Source: Balanoglossus misakiensis (lineage: Eukaryota > Hemichordata). From it: 64,000 nt of DNA. The notes below the pieces were generated by a model. That model had not been told where the DNA came from. It did not search any database and saw only the letters and a list, made by a program, of their open reading frames with translations. Numbering within the stretch: the stretch's first letter is position 1; each line of letters opens with the position of its first letter. The stretch covers positions 1,116,001 to 1,180,000 of the forward strand of contig CM082591.2 in the NCBI GenBank assembly GCA_040954595.2, written 5' to 3'. The translations under genes were made by a program, and so were the position numbers. Positions 60,095 to 64,000 of this stretch are shown piece by piece.

Positions 60095-62369
60095 AACCAA
60101 GGCACAACATGTGAGGCATGAAAGAAGAAAATGTCTGGACATGTTAGAAAAAAAAGTCCCTCAACCATACCATCGTTTTTCTGTGTCAGTCTTGTAGTTT
60201 TCAAATGTTTACTATTCTGTGTAATTTCCAGTTGATACCAGACATGTTTACGTTATTCAGAAACTTCTACAGAGGACTATTCACTTGCTATACCTAATAA
60301 AAGTTATCCAGATTCAAGGATGATTTCACCTCTGATATGTAGATTCTTTACCTTTTCACCGCCATGGTTTGGTCCAAATCAATTGTTTTCTATGAAAAGG
60401 TTGGACCTTTAAAAGAGGGTAGTGGGGGTGAAAGGGTTAAAGAAAATACTAAACTGCTGAATTATATCAGCCATCTTTGTTCCTGTATTCATTTCACTCG
60501 TAGGATAGGTATTTCATAGACAGTTTCACAAGTTATTTGTTGAGCAACAGATTCTCGCGCGGGAAGTATTTCGTGATTGTTAACAGGAAAGGCCAAAGCA
60601 CCTGCAGTTCATTTTGGACATGAAACAACATATTTGTGTTTGTTTTTAATTTTAAGTGTGCACATATTTGAGAAAGTACCCTTTTAGTGGATATTCCGAG
60701 TTAAATAAGTATTGCATCCCCGACTATCCTAAGAAACCATATCTGAAGAAGGAACTTATTGATGGGCGAGAATTTTTAGTTCTAAAAAGATGTGCTATTT
60801 TGATGTTTTATGTAGTAATAAAAGTGGAACGTTTCACGTATTTTTATCACATTTACATTCATCTTTCTTTCTGTTCATTGCACCACACATGTCCAAGAAT
60901 TGACATTAGATCTTTCCTTTATTAAAACTTCCAAAAGGATTTGCACAGTGAGGCACTTTATGCTTCACAAATGAAAGTGATATCATGCACACATTCTACA
61001 CTTGAAAAAAATTTCAAAACAATTTCAGGAAATGAAAATGACCTTACACACGGTCCACCTTACATTCTTACATCTTCCTTGCATCACAACCCCGACAATC
61101 TCTATGGTCCCAAATAAATGCTCTCCAGACATTTATCACAGCACTGAAACTATTTTGCATAACTACACGTACATGAGAATTGAAAGCCATGAACAAAATG
61201 TTTCATAGATGCCATTGTATATGTTCAGGCAATGCGATTTCTCTGAAATTCAAATCCACTATCAATGCACGAAAGATACAACTTGAAATTGAACTTTCTT
61301 TAACCAATGAGAGTACATTGTACATGTATATTTCTGACATTTGGGGCAAACATCAGTTGAAAGAGGTTGAAGTTCAATAGTGTCTTCGGTTTGTACACTT
61401 CTCATAAAACAACTAGATTGAAAAAGTCCTATGTACATGTGTCTAAAATTGTATTATTTCAGTATCAATTGTAATACTATTGTGACTAATTTTCCTGTAC
61501 TAAAACAATGCAAAACAACCTGTAGAAATATGTCGGCTTAAAACATTTTTACACTTGAAGAAAAAATTCAAGATGGTGGATTTGAGATATTGGATAGGAG
61601 GTAAATTAAATATGAATAGAAGAGTGGGGATAAATGAATGGAAACATGAAAATGCAGGGAAAACATTTTTTTCTTCTTCCATAATAAACAAATTTGCTTG
61701 TAATACTGTCAAGAATCTGTGCTTATGTTTGACTTGCAAAATATTAAAAAAACTGATGCTACCTTACTGTACTTGGAAGCTTTCATCTAAGGCATCAATT
61801 CTTTGGTCCTAGTACTCACAATCCAGCAAGACAAACATTTCTGCCTTTATAACTTTCATTTTCAACACATCAACTGAAGAGAAAACACATTATGTAAATT
61901 TTGGTAAATAGAAAGTGCAGGCTTTGTTGTTCAGATTCACATCAATATTTGTCTGACAAAAGTGTAAATAAACATTATATGATCAGTCCAATTATAAAGT
62001 AAAATTTACAGACTGCTATTTTTCTGCTTTCTCAAACTGATGAGTACCCACACCCACACACACAACAAAGATTCATTCATTCATCCATTCATTCATTCAA
62101 TCAAAGATGTGTAGATGGTTACTACTTCGGACACACATACAAATGTCAAGATTTAGTCTTATCTGATTTACACAGAATGAGAAACTACATCCAGGATGCA
62201 TCTATTTGCAATCACAACGACTTGTCAATCAACACCACAGCACAAACAAGCTTTCCAGGATATGTTTCAAATAGTACTTCATCATGCAGCAACCAACAAC
62301 GAGTGAAGGAAGAAAAAAGTCATATATATATCTGAAGAAGACTAAGAGGGAGGGAAGTATAGAGATATG
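60095..62369. other. Convergent 3' region between SRSF7-like and ATG13
   Basis: Holds the SRSF7-like 3' UTR, foldback repeat copy 5 and a long AT-rich stretch that is probably the ATG13 3' UTR. An ATTC-type simple repeat lies around 62070-62105. No gene was supported. Confidence 0.5.
60348..60440. repeat. Foldback repeat copy 5
   Basis: Runs from ttaccttttcacc to ggtgaaagggttaa, 93 bp, with the shared core tggtttggtccaaatc and ttttctatg. Same orientation as copy 3. Confidence 0.8.
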
Positions 62370-64000
62370 CTAGCTACTGTTGTCACTGCAGTCTTCTTGA
62401 AGACTTTGCACGAAATCATCAAAGTCTGAGAGTTTTTGTTCATATTCTTCCAACTGTTCCACAAATTCACCCTGAAAGAGGCAAAATACCCTTCTGTAAG
62501 TTTCACGCTCCTCAGACATGTATATGTATGTTCGTGTACATCTGCAATGTCCATTTACTAACCCCCTAACTACAGTATTTTGGTTTAGCCCTTTGTTTTT
62601 CAATGGAGTGGACTGATCCATAGAGAAATGGTGGTTGAACAGGATCACTTTGAAGGGACACTGCTCAAGCATTTACCTTTTCTGACTCAACCTCTTGGAA
62701 ACTGCTGTCACTGAAAGAGTCCAATTTTGGTGCGGTCTGACACTCGCGGTAGAATGCTCCTAAATCACTGCTGGAATTGGACTGTGCAAATGCTGGTTTC
62801 TACAAATATAAACAACAACATCAAAGATAGCAGTCTTCATCACACCATAACACAAGCCCACTTTGATTATCCACCGTTGAAATTGTAGTTAAGTGTACAA
62901 TCGGGTGCCAGAAAAAAATCTGATAAAAATACAAGCTTTTGCTAATCCTGGCATGAACAATCCTACTGTGGCACTTTCATGCAAGTACTTACAAGTTCCA
63001 CCATGACAAAGTCATCTGGTGCAGACAACTGGCTACTGTTGGATTTAGTCGATCCTGTGGATGTAGTCTGGTCACCTGGTTGCTCTGTGGATTCCTATAG
63101 GATCCAAACAAATTCAAAACAAAATCTGAATCCAGCTGCGACTTCAGTAACATATGGTGACCTATCTACACAAATTTATTTCCGAGTCTGATATGATAAA
63201 CAAAGATGGACCAAATGTTCGGAAAGCTAGTCACAAAATCGGGACAAAAGATAAAGCCATCGACTTTCAGGTTCAATAGGGAACACTGCTCACTTACCCC
63301 TTTGGCAGCTGCTAAGTTTTTGTGTTTGGGAGTGTCAGGAGGACCATGGTCTTGTAGCAAAGACATGAATGGAATGTCCGTTGGAAATAACTCTCCCTGA
63401 AACAACAATAGAGAAGTCTGGACATTGAAACTACCACCATGGTAGAAGTGTGATGACATTCACAAGATCATACGCTTACAATAACATCTATAAATGGTTG
63501 ATTTATTCCAAAGTTCAAGTAATTTGCAAATTCTTACCTGATCAGGAGGTGATTTTCCAGTATTGACAAAGGCACCTCTTTTCGGACCTGAGCTGAAACT
63601 TCCAGGGTAATCAGGAAGACTGGACATTTTTGAAACAAATCAGAAACAAAATCCACACAGTTGATCAGTGCACAAAACAAAATCTGCACAGAAGAATATG
63701 TACTACCGGTACCCCAGTATGTGTACTTGGCAACAGCATTCTAACTAGAAAGAGCTGTACTCAAGAAATTGGACATGATTTGTGTATTCTTACCCTGTTT
63801 TTGTTTTATCAATTTCCGACGAACTTCTCGTCCTAGTAATGACATTCTGTGGTTGCGTTTGGAGCTGCTGTGGACTGACATCTTTCTGAGATGTCTGTAC
63901 ATACCCACTGGTAGATGGGGAGGTGGAGAATGTGGTCGCACATGAATCTTGGGACTCTGAAACTGATGATGGGGTTTCCTCTTTTTCTGAGGACCTGTTT
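62370..64000 (-). CDS. ATG13: ATG13, C-terminal part (gene runs off the window)
   Basis: Exons complement(62370-62471, 62677-62799, 62993-63094, 63298-63396, 63538-63619, 63794 to about 63994 or beyond) join in phase. The peptide matches the C-terminal half of ATG13: a Ser/Thr-rich linker (CATTFSTSPSTSG), KRGAFVN, DIPFMSLL, an LC3-interacting motif DDFVMVEL (core F-V-M-V after acidic residues), KPAFAQ, DLGAFYREC and a C-terminal helix (FVEQLEEYEQKLSDFDDF). Known role: regulatory subunit of the ULK1-FIP200 autophagy-initiation complex in the cytosol. The C-terminal segment binds ULK kinase. The N-terminal HORMA domain lies beyond 64000. Sequence at 63995-63996 could be an acceptor, so the last listed exon may begin at 63994. 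Confidence 0.93.

Noticed and set aside
62558-62650. A sixth copy of the 92-bp foldback repeat
   Set aside because: Only scattered resemblance (tttggtttagccctttg, tttttcaatgg, gtggactgatcc) and no clear inverted ends.
2470-64000. An autophagy gene cluster because TMEM41B and ATG13 are both present
   Set aside because: They sit about 58 kb apart with unrelated genes between; most likely coincidence.

Overview
This is nuclear DNA from an animal. Genes are split by GT-AG introns, introns carry microsatellites and short foldback repeats, and every protein recognised is metazoan. A HYR/SRCR-rich polycystin, a TNF-receptor cluster and an ACC-synthase-like gene suggest a marine invertebrate deuterostome (hemichordate, echinoderm or cephalochordate). 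The sequence alone cannot settle which. Exons were assembled by hand from splice sites, reading phase and family similarity.

Layout. 1-1.5 kb: 3' end of an ACC-synthase-like PLP enzyme (+). 2.5-4.2 kb: TMEM41B (-), complete in seven exons. 5.2-15.1 kb: four small TNF-receptor-like genes, two on the minus strand (A at 5166-6734, B at 7455-9064) and two on the plus strand (D at 10809-12598, C at 14034-15130). They share a cysteine module ending in FD-x-GTKSCQP; A, B and C also share a two-exon structure with an NLP[ST] tail start. 17.4-46.1 kb: one giant 56-exon plus-strand gene. 47.4-50.3 kb: an orphan SDR first exon, then a complete HPGD-like short-chain dehydrogenase (-). 52.3-60.1 kb: two SR splicing-factor genes, each with an RRM and a CCHC knuckle, head to head. 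62.4-64 kb: 3' part of ATG13 (-), running off the window.

The main discovery is the giant gene. Its 56 exons join in one consistent frame into about 4798 residues: signal peptide, 10 HYR, 10 group-A SRCR, LamG-like, discoidin-like, WSC, PKD, REJ, GAIN/GPS with an intact HLT cleavage site, one membrane segment, PLAT, and the multi-span polycystin channel unit. It looks like a scavenger/lectin-type recognition ectodomain built onto a polycystin-1 body. The first 33 internal exons are all class 1-1, so any of them could be skipped without breaking the frame. The neighbouring TNF-receptor cluster shows a 384-bp block shared almost unchanged between two inverted copies, which suggests gene conversion or recent duplication.

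Small non-autonomous repeats recur, including a roughly 92-bp foldback family with at least five copies in this window.
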